Positions 13,001-24,740 of a DNA stretch of 64,000 nucleotides are shown here, in pieces; within the stretch, counting starts at the first letter, position 1; each line of letters opens with the position of its first letter. The stretch covers positions 11,543,646 to 11,607,645 of the forward strand of contig VZDJ01000090.1 of NCBI GenBank assembly GCA_008694505.1, written 5' to 3'. Origin of the DNA: Cyanoderma ruficeps (taxonomy: Eukaryota; Chordata; Aves; Passeriformes; Timaliidae). A model generated the notes under the pieces. That model made no database searches and was not told where the DNA came from. It was given only the letters and a program-made list of their open reading frames with translations. A program made the translations under genes and the position numbers.

Positions 13001-15694
13001 TTCACTTAAATCTGCAGCCAACCATGTGTAGCCTTCTCAAAGCCAGGAGTAGGGAAGCTGCTTAGGCAGAAACTGCACAATACCTGTTACCCCTTTTTGT
13101 AGTGGGGAACAGAATTACAGAAATTACACAGAGATGCTTGAATCTGTTAGAAAGCGCATTTTATGGGCAAACACACTGACCAGTTTACAAGGCTTGACTC
13201 AATATCCACCCCTCCCACCAGGGCCAATTTTAAATCCATTTCCTGCTTTTGACATACCTTTTTTTTTTTTCCTCTGCTGTGTTCAGTGTCACAAATAACT
13301 TGGGTGGTATCTCTTGCAAAATTATTGACTGGATTTTCCATGTGCTACTTGTTCTGTGTTCTTCATTGCAAGAGTGCTTTCCTAGCTTCCTTCTTCATGG
13401 AGAAATTCATTCTGGAAACAGTTACATGCAGGTGTGCTGGAGCTGGAATGAGCTGGCTGAGATGAAATGATGAGAATAGAGTGTATAAAATAACCACAGA
13501 GCTTCCTGTCCATAAGCCTCCCGGCACATGTCAAAATAGAAGTGAGAAATTTCTGTAATGTGTCTGAAAGCTCATCAGGAATTTTTTGAAGACTGATTTT
13601 CCTGCAATTTTTAAGCTTTTTCTGAGCAACTGAGACTTGACAGGGGAAAGAAGGAATCCCTTTTTTTCCTGACTGCTCGGCAAAGGGCCGATTTGCAGTC
13701 AGAGCCCCTCACCTGAGCATTTAGACTGGAATGAGCAGTGGCCCTGCTTTGAAATTTGCCGTTTCCTATTATTGCCCAAGGGATGGAAGCTTGGCGTGGG
13801 GAAACCTGATACAACCTGTTGTTGCAGGAGGGATGGGACCTCGTGTCCTGGCGTCCATGTTTCCCATCTATAACCATTACGACAGGCCCGATGCTGTCAC
13901 AGCAGGGAGAGCTGCATAATTACTGGCTGTCCCAGCCAGCGCTTGCACAGGGCTTTAGGAGTTGGGTTGCCTGGCCAAAACACTTAGTAAGAGGGAGGAT
14001 AGCAGCTTTGGAGAGTTATAATTATGTTGACCATTTGGGGTTGAAGGATGTTTGAGAATCTGCTGGACCTATTTCATGGAAAATAGAAGTTGGCAGTTGC
14101 TGCCCCAGGCTCCGTTATTTCAGCGGCTCATCTCGTTACAGGAGGATTCCGAGGAAAGCTGCAGAGGGAACCTGGGAATAAGCCACCCAAAGGCAAAACT
14201 GCTCTCTCACAGCGCTCTCTTGTTTGGGTAGTGCTTGGAAAGGGGTGGGTTCAGACAGGTACTCCCGTTCAGAGCTCCTAATTGCGGGTGATGTGCACGT
14301 GTGGTGCGTACAGCCAGGTAATCTCTCAGTAGCTGTATAAAACTCTGCGTGTGTGTAACCTGTGTTAAATTTTCATACAGTGCAATGGCTTGCTGCAGGG
14401 AAAGCTGAGGCACTGCACTGCCTGCCCTGTTCTGCTTGATCCTTATCACTTGCTGTTGGGCATAGGAAGTGTTGGGGCTGGCAGAAGTAGCTGCTGTGCG
14501 AATCCTCTTTGCAAATGTAATGCCGGGTAGAGCTGGGAAGGCAAGTATGTCTGTAGTGGTTCCTGGGGAGGGAGGCTGAGGATGCTGGTTTTTTGGCTTT
14601 CTTTTTAAATACTACTGTAGAAAGATTTCCTAGAAATGAGAAATCAGATCATTAGTGCAGGTATTAATGCCAAGTTTGGAACTCTCACAGTGGTCTTTTT
14701 TACAGCAAAATTTTCAATAGACTTATGGTAAGCAATTTTTCTCTTTTTTTTTTTCTTTAACAAAAGTAACATGAAATTACATAAATGCTTTACCTCTTAA
14801 AAATGAAAAAGTATTAAAAAAATCCATCTAAACTAGAAATTACCAGAAGCTATGCATACAGTAAAATTAAACAAATATAGCTTGCAAACAGTTGACAAAA
14901 GTTATTGTACGGTCTAGAAATCTTTCAGAAATTAAATGTTTATCACAACTTGAAGTATATCAAGTCAAAATGGCACAGCTGCTCTGAGTCCCAAGTTTGA
15001 AATGTTGGTATGAATCCATAGGGAATTTGAGTAAACTGGTAAATAAAGATTTCCTCCACTTCTGTGCATTTGACAGATGTTATATTTTAGATGTGATTCC
15101 TGTTTATTCTGTTAGTGCTCCTAAAACTGTTTTTCAAAATGTGGACTAATTCTCTCAAAAGGAGGAATCACAGTTAACAAAATGGAAAATCTAAAAAAGT
15201 CAGGGATAGGTGAGTTCATGGAAAATCTGTGCAATATTTTGCAGCTTGGTAGGAATATGGCGTAAGTGTGAAGTGGAACAATTAGTGATTTACATAGTGA
15301 GATCACTGGACATACAAATGGTGTATAGACACAAAAACCTCCATAAAAAAATTTAAAAGTACATTTCACAGAAATGAATAGCTAGTTAAATAAGATGTCC
15401 TAACACTTATTTATCTTTCCAATGTAGAAAGTTTTAATATTCTTAAAATCTTCTTCCACATTAATTTTGAGTCTTCATCTTGCACTGTAATTTATTACAG
15501 TTTATTATCTCTGAGTGGTAGATGGACTTCATATGGACATTAATCCTTCACTCTAAAACAAGAAACCAAACCCAAAGCAACCAACAAACAAAACCCCAAC
15601 CCAAACAAAACAAAAAAGCCCAGCAAACTTTTAAACTTCATCTTTACTTTAGCTCCCATGTGACACTCATTGCTATTATCTTTTTCTGAACTAG
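7073..15694 (+). other. PHLDB2: PHLDB2 intron 1 (8.6 kb)
   Basis: It runs from GTAATT at 7073 to CTAG at 15694. I see no further coding exon. It holds a 190-codon minus-strand open frame at 9438-10010 (see findings), scattered short A/T runs and a moderately GC-rich patch at about 10360-10540. A strong pyrimidine tract and AG at 13259-13284 is followed by an in-frame stop after three codons, so it is not a coding acceptor. Confidence 0.85.
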
Positions 15695-16078
15695 GAACGA
15701 CAGCGGCTCGAGACAATCCTCAATCTTTGTGCAGAATACTCCAAACCTGACAGCGACCCTGCTGCAGCTACCACTGTAGCCGATGTTCAAAAAATTAACA
15801 AAGAACTCGAAAAGCTTCAGCTCTCTGATGAGGATTCCGTGTTCGAAGACTCCCAGATGAATCTGGAAGTGAGGTTCAGGAGCCACTTGAAGTCATCCGC
15901 GAGCGACTCGGATTTCTCGGAGCTGAGCAGCCACAGCCGTGGCCCTGCTGGTTACCTGCCCTCACGGGGGCTGAGGGCTGAGGAGCCCTTCAGTGACAGC
16001 GCCAAGCCTCCCCCTTTTCCTGCTCCCAGCTTCCTGAAGGACGCCACAGAGTCATCCTACCTAAGCATCACACCAAAG
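15695..16078 (+). CDS. PHLDB2: PHLDB2 coding exon 2 (residues 446-573)
   Basis: Acceptor CTGAACTAG, donor AAG|GTAATG, 384 nt, phase 0 at both ends. It continues the first charged helix (ERQRLETIL, then QKINKELEKLQLSDEDSVF) and then a Ser/Pro-rich stretch ending TESSYLSITPK, as in the mammalian protein. The middle (residues about 500-545: SASDSDFSELSSHSRGP and neighbours) diverges most from the human sequence I remember, as expected of a disordered linker. The base composition is more GC-rich than in the other exons. Confidence 0.95.
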
Positions 16079-18374
16079 GTAATGCTCTGTAGGAGGAGAC
16101 GGGGTAATCCAGGCTTCAAATCCTCCTCTAGGAGTTGGCTGTCCTGGCAGGGGCCACAGTTATGCTGGCTTAGGTATGAGAATTAATCTCAGAACTCATA
16201 CAGCTTTATAAGCCATTAGATGTAAAAAATATAGGAACTCATACAGCTTTATAAGCCATTAGATGTAAAAAATATAGACAGCAAAATGTAGCAGCCAGCA
16301 AATGATTATTCCAGATCTTGTGTAAGCTAATAGTACTGGAAGTTGGGGGTTTTTTTAGTGGGATGTACTGTATAGGAAGAGTTTTAAGATCTTCCAGGGA
16401 AGAAGGATTTGCTTGAACAATTATAGCTACTTAAATAAAGAAGGCTTCCAGAGCCCTGCTTAGCATCCTGCTGAGATGTAGGAGGGAAGGGATGCTCTGC
16501 TGTTTTCTCCCAGCCCAAGGCTCTTGTAAGAGGAGTATGTTTTCTCACACTCACGTTGAGGTGAAGAGGAGTTACCTGAGGTGAATTATCTGTCCAGTCT
16601 CCTTTCCTGGGCTTGTGCTTGAGCCACTTGCCAGATCAGCTGTTGTCTCTTGGGAATGATGCAGTGGCAGCAAGCCTCCTGCCCCTCCAGCCCAGCTGCT
16701 GCCTTTAATAAGCTGCACCTCCTTTCCTGTGTGCATCTCACTGCTGTTCCATTACCAAAAGGAAGTTGTCCTTTAATAAAGGAGTGAACAACATTCCTAA
16801 CCATTTCCTTGCTAATACAGCAGCAGCCTCCTCCTGGCTGTACCAGAGCAGCAGTGTAGCAAATCCCAGCAGCAGGCAGTGTGTTAAATAACTGGATTCA
16901 AGAGCTGGAATGAGGAGCACAATGAGACCAAGCACAGCCATAAAAGCAGGTTTCTGTTTAACAAGTTCACACCTTCAAAATACTTTGTCTCTTCCATTTA
17001 CTGTTATTTACACACCGTATGATCTTCAGCATGGTTATATGCCTCGGTGAATTGTATTTAACCCCTGCTACACTCACAACTTAAGAAGAAGTGTGTGTAG
17101 AAGAAGATAAAGGTGTGATAGAAACATTTTCACTTCCAAAGGGTGATCTCTCTGGAAATTTGTCTGCTGAGTCTTCTGGTGTGGAATTGTGTTGAAGAGA
17201 AACATGCAATTATGGCTTGACTTGGTCTTTCCATGTCGAAAAGAAAGTAACACATTTCACTTACAAGTTCCTGTGGTCTTGCATTTCTTTCTCATTTGTT
17301 GCTTTCTTCATGCAAGTCAGAGATCCTATTTTAAATCCTTATTAGGAAGCTGAAATCAAAGATGTTATGTCAGCATTGTCCAAACAGGAGACCAGACAAA
17401 GAGGCTTTGCTGCTAGGATTACTATTGCTAAATCAAGGAATACCATTCATTCATTCATTGTAGAGGGAGTTCTGTTAAGCCCTGAGGAGAGCAGCAGCAA
17501 GCAACTGCGTTAATGAAGTGCAGCTCGTTTTAAAATATTGTGCTCAGTTTTGTTCAGGATAAAATGCCTGCTCTCAGAGTAGCCATTCAGTAGCTGAACT
17601 GAGCCTCCGTTGAGTCAGGCTGTGTGGCCCAGAGATGACTGCAAAGCCCTGCACTTAGCCCACCTCTCTCCCTGGTTGGGGATAATGAGCCTTCCCAGAG
17701 GAAGTGGATTGCAAAACCCTGGGGTCAGGTGAACCTGAAGAATGCATTTCAAACTCAGTTCTGTTTGATCTAGTGTTGGATGGTGTAAGATAACACATAT
17801 TTTCTTCATAATCTTGTTTAATTCTTGACACAGGTATCTAGTAAGGAAATGGCAATGAAAAGAGGAGCATTAAGGGCGCTACTTCCTCAGTGTTACCTGG
17901 GAAGATGGAACCAACTTTTGTCCTTATTTTACAGAAGCCACTCATGTTAATGACCGGTTACAAAAATGTCCTATCCTACCTCCTGGCCTGTATGAAATGA
18001 ACAGCTGAAATTTACATAAAAAGCATCTTCATCTGTCTGTGTTATTTTTATAAGGGAAAAATTGGATTTTTACAACCTAAATAGCACAGCATGTAAAGTA
18101 TTCTCAAAGGTTAAGTTTTAGTAATTCCTTTAGAATGAGTAGTATTTACTGTTAAGTATAGTGTTTACTTCCAATGCCTGGAAGTAAAGTATCACGTTTG
18201 TTTCTCTTGTACACCTCCTAAATATAGAAATAGCGATACAGTAGATAGGAAATATGTAATGGGTTCAAAACCAACAGTGCCATACTTGTCTAAAATGAAA
18301 ACCATATGAAAGGGGGCAGAAAAGACAGCCTTTTCCTCTTTTTCTAATGAACCTCTTGGGATGTGCAACTGTAG
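16079..18374 (+). other. PHLDB2: PHLDB2 intron 2 (2.3 kb)
   Basis: The intron contains a perfect 43-bp tandem duplication close to its 5' end, listed separately. Otherwise I see only unremarkable intronic sequence. Confidence 0.85.
16192..16277 (+). repeat. Perfect 43-bp tandem duplication
   Basis: The unit beginning GAACTCATACAGC and ending AAAAAATATAG occurs at 16192-16234 and again at 16235-16277 with no mismatch that I can find. The absence of divergence implies a young duplication or possibly an assembly artefact. It lies about 115 bp into the intron after PHLDB2 coding exon 2. Confidence 0.95.
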
Positions 18375-18518
18375 ATACCAGAATGCACCAGTGAAGAGCA
18401 GAGAAGGCAGGAGCTTGGTCGACTGGAGGAGGAACGCATAGTAATACTGAATAATTTGGAAGAACTTGAGCAGAAGATCAAAGATTTAAATGACCAGATG
18501 GATGAATCCTCAAGAGAG
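18375..18518 (+). CDS. PHLDB2: PHLDB2 coding exon 3 (residues 574-621)
   Basis: Acceptor CAACTGTAG, donor GAG|GTATGA, 144 nt, phase 0. It encodes charged coiled-coil sequence including ERIVILNNLEELEQKIKDL and NDQMDESSRE, nearly identical to the human stretch. It is part of the central coiled coil, through which LL5 proteins self-associate and contact CLASP and ELKS partners (family knowledge). Confidence 0.96.
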
Positions 18519-19366
18519 GTATGAAAATATGTTCTTGGTTTTCAATGTCTTGCCTGTTACATAGCATAATTCTAATGGGTTCAGCAAGTACAACATGAGG
18601 AACTCATGGATGTGTGTAGTCTTCATATTCTGTGCTTTTTCATCAGAATCACAAACCTGGCAGTCTCCTCTTAGGAAGGGTATTTTTCTCCAGCTGGGGG
18701 ATGCTTATGACGCTTGGATTAGCCTTTCCCAGCTGTAACCGTTACACTCTGAAGTGGAATTGGAACAATCTTTCTTGTTTAATGGTCACTCGGTTGATCC
18801 AAATACCTTGTGTCACTTGGGAGTTTTATGGTGGTATCTCCTGTGACTGTTTAAAGAGAAAGGAAGTGAGACAACTTCCTTTCAAACCTCCTTGGCTTTG
18901 CAGTGGCAAGGGTATGTTGGCACCCTCTTGGCTTTTGGAATCTCACAGTTGCAAACTAAGCTGGCCAGGCATTTGAGTTGTGCCTGCTCCAATTATCAGC
19001 AACAGGAAAGAAACAGCTGTTCCAGAAGGGTTTCCTACAGAGCCTGGGCACGGAGACAGTATCAGAACAGGAGGAAGCACAGAGAAGAGATAGAAAACAA
19101 AAAGTTTTGGAAAAAAGAATCTTCAAGCTAAAGTTGGTTTGGACTTTGTTTTGCAATATTTTATGTTGCAAATTTACTTTTTCTCAAATTTGTGACCTAT
19201 TTTTAACTTTTGTGGCAGAAAAACTTAGGGTGTTTTTTTTTCCCTTCCCTTTTTAAAAGATATTTCTCTCTTGCAAACCAACTCATTCCCCTCCCCCCTG
19301 AAAATAATGTGTATCAAGATTTCTTCTGACTCTGGACTGCTTCTGAAAGATGTTTTGTGTTCCTAG
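18519..19366 (+). other. PHLDB2: PHLDB2 intron 3 (0.85 kb)
   Basis: A short intron; I see no additional feature in it. Open frames on both strands within it do not match the family and are not bounded by matching splice sites. Confidence 0.85.
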
Positions 19367-19504
19367 TTGGATATGGAATGTGCCCTTTTGGATGGGGAAC
19401 AGAAATCTGAAACAACAGAGCTGCTGAAAGAGAAGGAAATATTGGATCATCTAAACAGAAAAATAGCTGAACTGGAGAGAAATGTTATTGGTGAAAAGAC
19501 AAAG
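19367..19504 (+). CDS. PHLDB2: PHLDB2 coding exon 4 (residues 622-667)
   Basis: Acceptor TGTTCCTAG, donor AAG|GTAATT, 138 nt, phase 0. It encodes LDMECALLDGEQKSETTELL, then KEKEILDHLNRKIAELERN and VIGEKTK, almost the same as human. This is the coiled-coil core. The next constitutive exon is 9.85 kb away, and that intron holds a candidate 78-nt cassette. Confidence 0.96.
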
Positions 19505-22427
19505 GTAATTCAGTTACTGTAGCCTGCTGTGTGCTCTGTTCCCCTTGATTTTCAAAATATATTTATATGGTTAATACTAATGGAACTTATTTGATGAAAT
19601 GCTGCCTGTAAGTAAATTCACTTGATAAATATCAAGAAAAGAAGAAAAAATAATTTTCACCATAATTTCCCTTTAACAGTATTGTTTTCCAAGGTATGAT
19701 TGACAAGCAAAATATAGTAAGCTCAAGTAAAATGACCTGACCTACTGTGAAGATACTTTTATTGATGGAAACACCATATAGGGCTTGTACTTGGGTTATC
19801 TGTTGTTTAAAAGAACAGTATTAATTGAACTGTTCCAGTACCCTCTATTATATAATTTGGATGAAAAGAAAGAAATTATTTTCTCAGCAAAGGAACAAAA
19901 TGAAAAAGGGTGTAGTTTTTATCTAATATCATATAGAATATATAATATAAGACATCTATCAAGTATGTAAATTTAAAGTAATTTTTTTTTTTTTTGCTGA
20001 CTGACAATTTAAGTACGGTGGAATATTCCCTCTGTAATTGCATCTCAGAAATTAATTAGTTTTGATGCACAGTCACATGCTTTATTGCTCTGAACTACAC
20101 AAGAAATAGATAGGCATGTATTTCCTAAATACAATAGCAGTATAAGAAGATGTTAAGTGCAGAAATGGAAAGGGCCTGCAAGATGAAGTAGCATCACTCA
20201 AGCCAGGGAGTGCGGGTTCTCTCCAGCGAGCTCTTTGCTGGCCTCTCCAGCATGCAGTTCCCCTCTCCACAGGGGATGTGCCATGGCCAATAATACCTCA
20301 AGGTCAGGAAGTTTTTCCAGGGATTTCAGCCAGTGTTGTTTCCTTTTTAAATTTCACCCTGTACCTCATAATTTAGACCTGTCACTTGTGGAATTGCTCT
20401 GGCTAGTCCCTGCTCTTTCCTTAAGCTTTCCAGAAATATCTGGAAGTCTTCTGCATTTTTTGCTTAGAAAAGCTGCATGTTTTTAGCACTTTCGCAGTTC
20501 CCATTTAACTCACACCTTACAGCTTCCACTGTTTTATTCTGAGCTTTCTGTCTTCAATTTTTGCCTGCCCTGTCTGGAGCCTGGCTGCTGTTTTGTGGCT
20601 GTGCTTATCAAGCCTGTGTCTGAAAAGGAGAATGGTGCTCCCACATCTCCTCTCTGTGGGGAGACAGTACACATCCAGTTTGAGTTTGAATCTCCCTGGA
20701 CTTCCCTGTCTGCACTTTTTCTTGTGCTTGTGTACCCCTCACTGATCCTTCAGCTTTCAGTGTTGCCTGTGGTCACATTTTAAGTTGCCTACGGGACATG
20801 TTTTGTACTTGCTTTTTAGCAGAAAGATGAGTTTAAAGTGGGTAGCAGCAGATAGGGTGTGCAACCAGATCCTCCTCAAAAGGATGCTGCTGGAAGTTTT
20901 GGTTGGTAAGTGGTAATAAATAACATGTTCAGAAATTCAGGAGATCTATTGTCTTTTATATTGGCTTTCCAGTAGCTGAAGGTTCAGTTAAACTAATGGA
21001 AGTTACTGTAAAATCTGGAGGAAATTTAAATTTCCTTGCAGTCACCTGTTAGTGTGTAGGTGGCAGTCAGAAAATTCAAATGGCAGGTCTAGTTTAAATT
21101 TTCAGTTGAAATGAAACATGGGAAGCAGCCTATAAAAAGCACTTTTTCTTTAAAAGGCAAGTTCACTCAAAACATTCTTTTCAGTATGAGGCATGGCACT
21201 AGTCAGATCAGCTACAAAATTTTAGTTGTATTTTCTTTTGTGTTCCACTTTGTTTTAAGCAAACCAACAAACAAACCCAGCTTGAGTGTGTGGTCTAAAC
21301 ATCAAGCCATGGCTCAGTTAATACTGAAATTGTACACTCGCAGTTTTGTTCTGTTGTTGTTTTTGTTCGGTTTGGTTGTTTTGGGGGTTTTTTTTAGTAT
21401 GTCTGAAAGCATTGTGTAAAAGTAAAAGTTGAAAATAGAAATGGGAGACAGGCTTCTACAAAGGGAGTAAAATATAAAGTGACAGCTGAAGTGTTCTTCA
21501 GCCTCAGCTACTTTCAGGGGAAAGTAGGGTCAGCCAGCAAAACAGATGGCACTGATGGCTGTCAACAAATAAAAGTTCTGGCTGGCTTGAAACGGTAGCA
21601 TTTTTTAAAGCCTGATTATTGTGTCTATGTTGAAGTTCAGCCATGCAGCTCTGATGCAAGATAGTCAGCTTCTTGGCTCTGTAGTAATACAGGATCAACC
21701 CCCACTCACAAAAAGGGAGCTCAGGTGGAGGTGATAGGTGGTCCCTTTTGTGAAGTGATTTGAAGCTTAGGACAGAATTTAGGTTTGGGTTTTGACCAGG
21801 AGTTTCCACTCTGCTGATGGTAGTTTTTGTGTTATGTCTTGCTAAAACAACTGTCCCAGTGTCCACAGGTTTGCCACAGTTTCTATCAATTGCCTGAATA
21901 TTTTACCCCTACTGATACCTGGGGTCTTGGTTTTGGTGGGGCTTCAAGGCAAGAAGTTGTAGGGGTCTTGAACAGTGGTTGGTTACATTTCTGCCAGGGT
22001 AAGGGAATGATATCTGAATACACCACTTGGTGTTGGCTGTCTGGAGGTGAGAGGGGGAATTCATTTCACTTGTGAAATGATGGTGGGGCATTAGTGCTTT
22101 ATATGATGGCACTTGTCTCTGGAGCAACTTGAGCATCTCATGGAATTTGCCACTGATCTTCGCACCTGTTTGACAGGAAACTCCTGCCTGCTTGAATCTC
22201 ATCCTTACCCATGCACCTGTTTGAAAAAACCTGTGAAATTCTTAAAAAGAGAGGTAATAAACTATAGTCTAATTTTTGAGCCATATTAAGTACTTGAAAT
22301 GGACTGTAGGTAGAAGCTCTTGTACTACCTTTTACCTGACTATTTGGGGTTTTTTTAATTATTATTTTTTAAAATGCCCGATGCACATTTCATTTAGGTG
22401 ATGACACAGTTTTGTCAACTTTTTCAG

Positions 22428-22505
22428 AGTATTAAAGCCCCAACTGTTAGTCCTTACAAGGCAAAAGAATTGACTGGAAAACATACTGGAAGTCAGAAGG
22501 CAGGA
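22428..22505 (+). CDS. PHLDB2: Candidate PHLDB2 cassette exon, 78 nt / 26 codons
   Basis: The acceptor is TTTTGTCAACTTTTTCAG and the donor GGA|GTGAGT is a near-consensus strong site. The length is a multiple of 3 and the flanking exons meet in phase 0. The phase-0 frame is open for all 26 codons, with stops in the two other frames. The peptide runs SIKAPTVSPYKAKEL then TGKHTGSQKAG, Ser/Thr/Lys-rich, and would be inserted in the coiled coil after residue 667. I do not remember it from mammalian PHLDB2. Seen: sites and frame. Inferred: that it is used. Confidence 0.38.
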
Positions 22506-23097
22506 GTGAGTTTAGGTTTGGGCTGTCGGTGTGCTCTTTGCTGTGGTGCAATGTCTCTGCGTCCCAGCCCCTTGTTGTAAAGCAGGGATGTATTTTGTGA
22601 GTGGATTTGCACATTGTATGTTAAGCTTCATGCTGGTCTCATCTGAGTCCCGTGCTCAACTCTCAGATCATGAGGTGGGGACTAATGGGGGGAGAGAACA
22701 AATGAACCAGTGGGGAGGATGGTGTAGTGCACACCTCAAGTCAATTGAAAGCATTTCCCTTCCCTTTGTGATTATGCCACCACACACATTGTAAGGAGTG
22801 AAGCAACTTGTGTTGGTTTACTTGGGTTTTGAAAATCAGAGCTATGGGTGATTGCCATTTCAAAAAGATGACAAAACCTTTCACTGCCCCTGCAGGACTT
22901 GGCATAGTTCTGATGTGGTACCTGGCCTGTCTGCCAGGTACAAGTGCTGTCTGGACTCAGTTGTCCTGGCTGGGGTAGCTACTTCCAGAGCTGTTTCACA
23001 TGTCCTGTGCTTTCAGCTATGCTGGAAACCATGCTAGCATATGGAGAAAAGTCCAACTTTGCCTCCTTGGCTGTCCGTCTTGAGAACAGCTTACAAT

Positions 23098-23184
23098 CTT
23101 TTTCCTTTCTTCTTCCTTTCTTCTTCCTTTCTTCTTCCTTTCTTCTTCCTTTCTTCTTCCTTTCTTCTTCCTTTCTTCTTTACA
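23098..23184 (+). repeat. 11-bp polypyrimidine minisatellite (CCTTTCTTCTT)n
   Basis: About seven uninterrupted copies of an 11-bp all-C/T unit fill roughly 23098-23181, followed directly by TACAG. The + strand is pure pyrimidine throughout, so the locus is a homopurine-homopyrimidine tract able in principle to form triplex DNA. It ends in a sequence that looks like a very strong 3' splice site. Copy number is likely variable. Confidence 0.95.
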
Positions 23185-24674
23185 GAATAAGATGATAACC
23201 TACATATGTGAATATCAGCTATTTAAGCTATTAATCACAAGTTCCATTTGTGCCGAGAGAGCCCTGATAAGTCCTTACTAACACAATTTGACAGATACAG
23301 CTTGAAGCTCTCTGGGGAAGAGCTTAGTTATGGATCTTGACAAAATTACTTTGAGCACAGCCTGCTCTAGAGGGAGCTGAGCTGTGCAGTAGCCAGAACG
23401 GGCAAGCAGGTGAGGCTTTTCCCTTTTCCTTTCTCCCTGCCACCAGCTCCCTGTAATTTCCATGGCACTGCTGTCAGTGTACAATAATGATGCTGTTGTT
23501 TCCAGTGGAACAGCACCTCAGGTCCAGGGTGCTGTTTACAGTTCCAACTTCCTCCCAACAAACCTTTGCTCATGAGACTTAAATCAGGATTGACGTTTGT
23601 CTATAAGGAAATGGGAGAAAATTGTATTTTCCTGACTGGATGTCATCCAGCTCTGCATTGCACTTTGTTTTCGCCCAGTGCCTCCATAATCTGTGCCATT
23701 TTAAAACATGCAGTCCAGCATATGTGAAGAAGGATGGTTAATGATTCCCCACACTCTGTGTCTCCAAGTAAAGCATGAAGCCAAAATTAATAGCATAGCC
23801 AGGGAAAGAAAGCATAGTAAGTATGAATAAACAAGAATAACTGAAAATTAGTAGAGAATTCAGCAGAGGTGCTGTGGGAGGTCACCACAGCTAAATAGGA
23901 GTTTTGGGAGACCGTTCCAAAACGAGTATTTATGTAAAAATTGAGACTCTTAAAAGAGGGACATTATTCCTTTTCCTCTAGAGGACGTCTGCCTTATGTC
24001 ATGGGGAAACATGTACTCTGGATCTCCTTTATCAATCTGGGTTTCCTCTCCCTCTTCAAGAGCAGAAATCAGGAGCAGCTGGCAGGGGATAACTCATTTT
24101 TTTGAGAATATGTTTAATTTTTGTCCACATGCTTTTGTGGAAATATTTTTTCAGTCATTAACAGAGTATCCCAGACATGCCAAAACATTTAAAGCTCAGC
24201 CTCTGCTGAACTTGTACTGCAAAGACTTGCAAGAATAGTCATGGAAAGAGCAGCTGTCTGATAAGCCATTAGCAACCAAAGTTAAATATACTGGTTGCCC
24301 CTCTCCTCAATCCTTTCTCTTCTGGATGCAAGATTCCTGCTGCTGGATTTTATCCTGATGAATCTGACAAATTTGTGTCTTGTAGCATACATAGCCTCTT
24401 AAATATTTATTGGTCAGATTCCAGTTCAGCAAGATGTAAGCAAGTATTTTAAAAGGATGAGCTACCATGTCCATAACATTATCTACCTCCTTGAGACACA
24501 GTACACAGGATTAAGTGTTTCGAGGAATACTTGTATCTGCTGGATATATACACACATAAGGTTATCCTATAGAAAGAAACTAATGACCATAAAGATGATT
24601 ACAAAGACTCAAGGAGAAAAACATGAATTCACAAGCTTTATTTTAAAACATTCATGAGAGAAATATCAGAATGT

Positions 24675-24740
24675 TATATATTAGTTATATATTATATATA
24701 TATATATTAAAAATATCAGAATATATATATATATATAAAA
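24675..24740. repeat. AT-rich dinucleotide microsatellite
   Basis: Two runs of (AT)n, about 24690-24710 and 24721-24737, are separated by a short AAATATCAGA interruption. The phrase ATATCAGAAT also occurs just before (about 24665), so the array has a small internal duplication. Confidence 0.85.

Noticed and set aside
13251..13341. Strong pyrimidine tract and CAG at about 13284 as a PHLDB2 acceptor
   Set aside because: The phase-0 frame required here stops after three codons, and no matching donor is close by.
23185..23280. Coding exon after the minisatellite acceptor
   Set aside because: The frame is open for about 30 codons, but I find no convincing donor that preserves phase 0. The nearest GTGAAT would give a 22-nt, frame-shifting exon.
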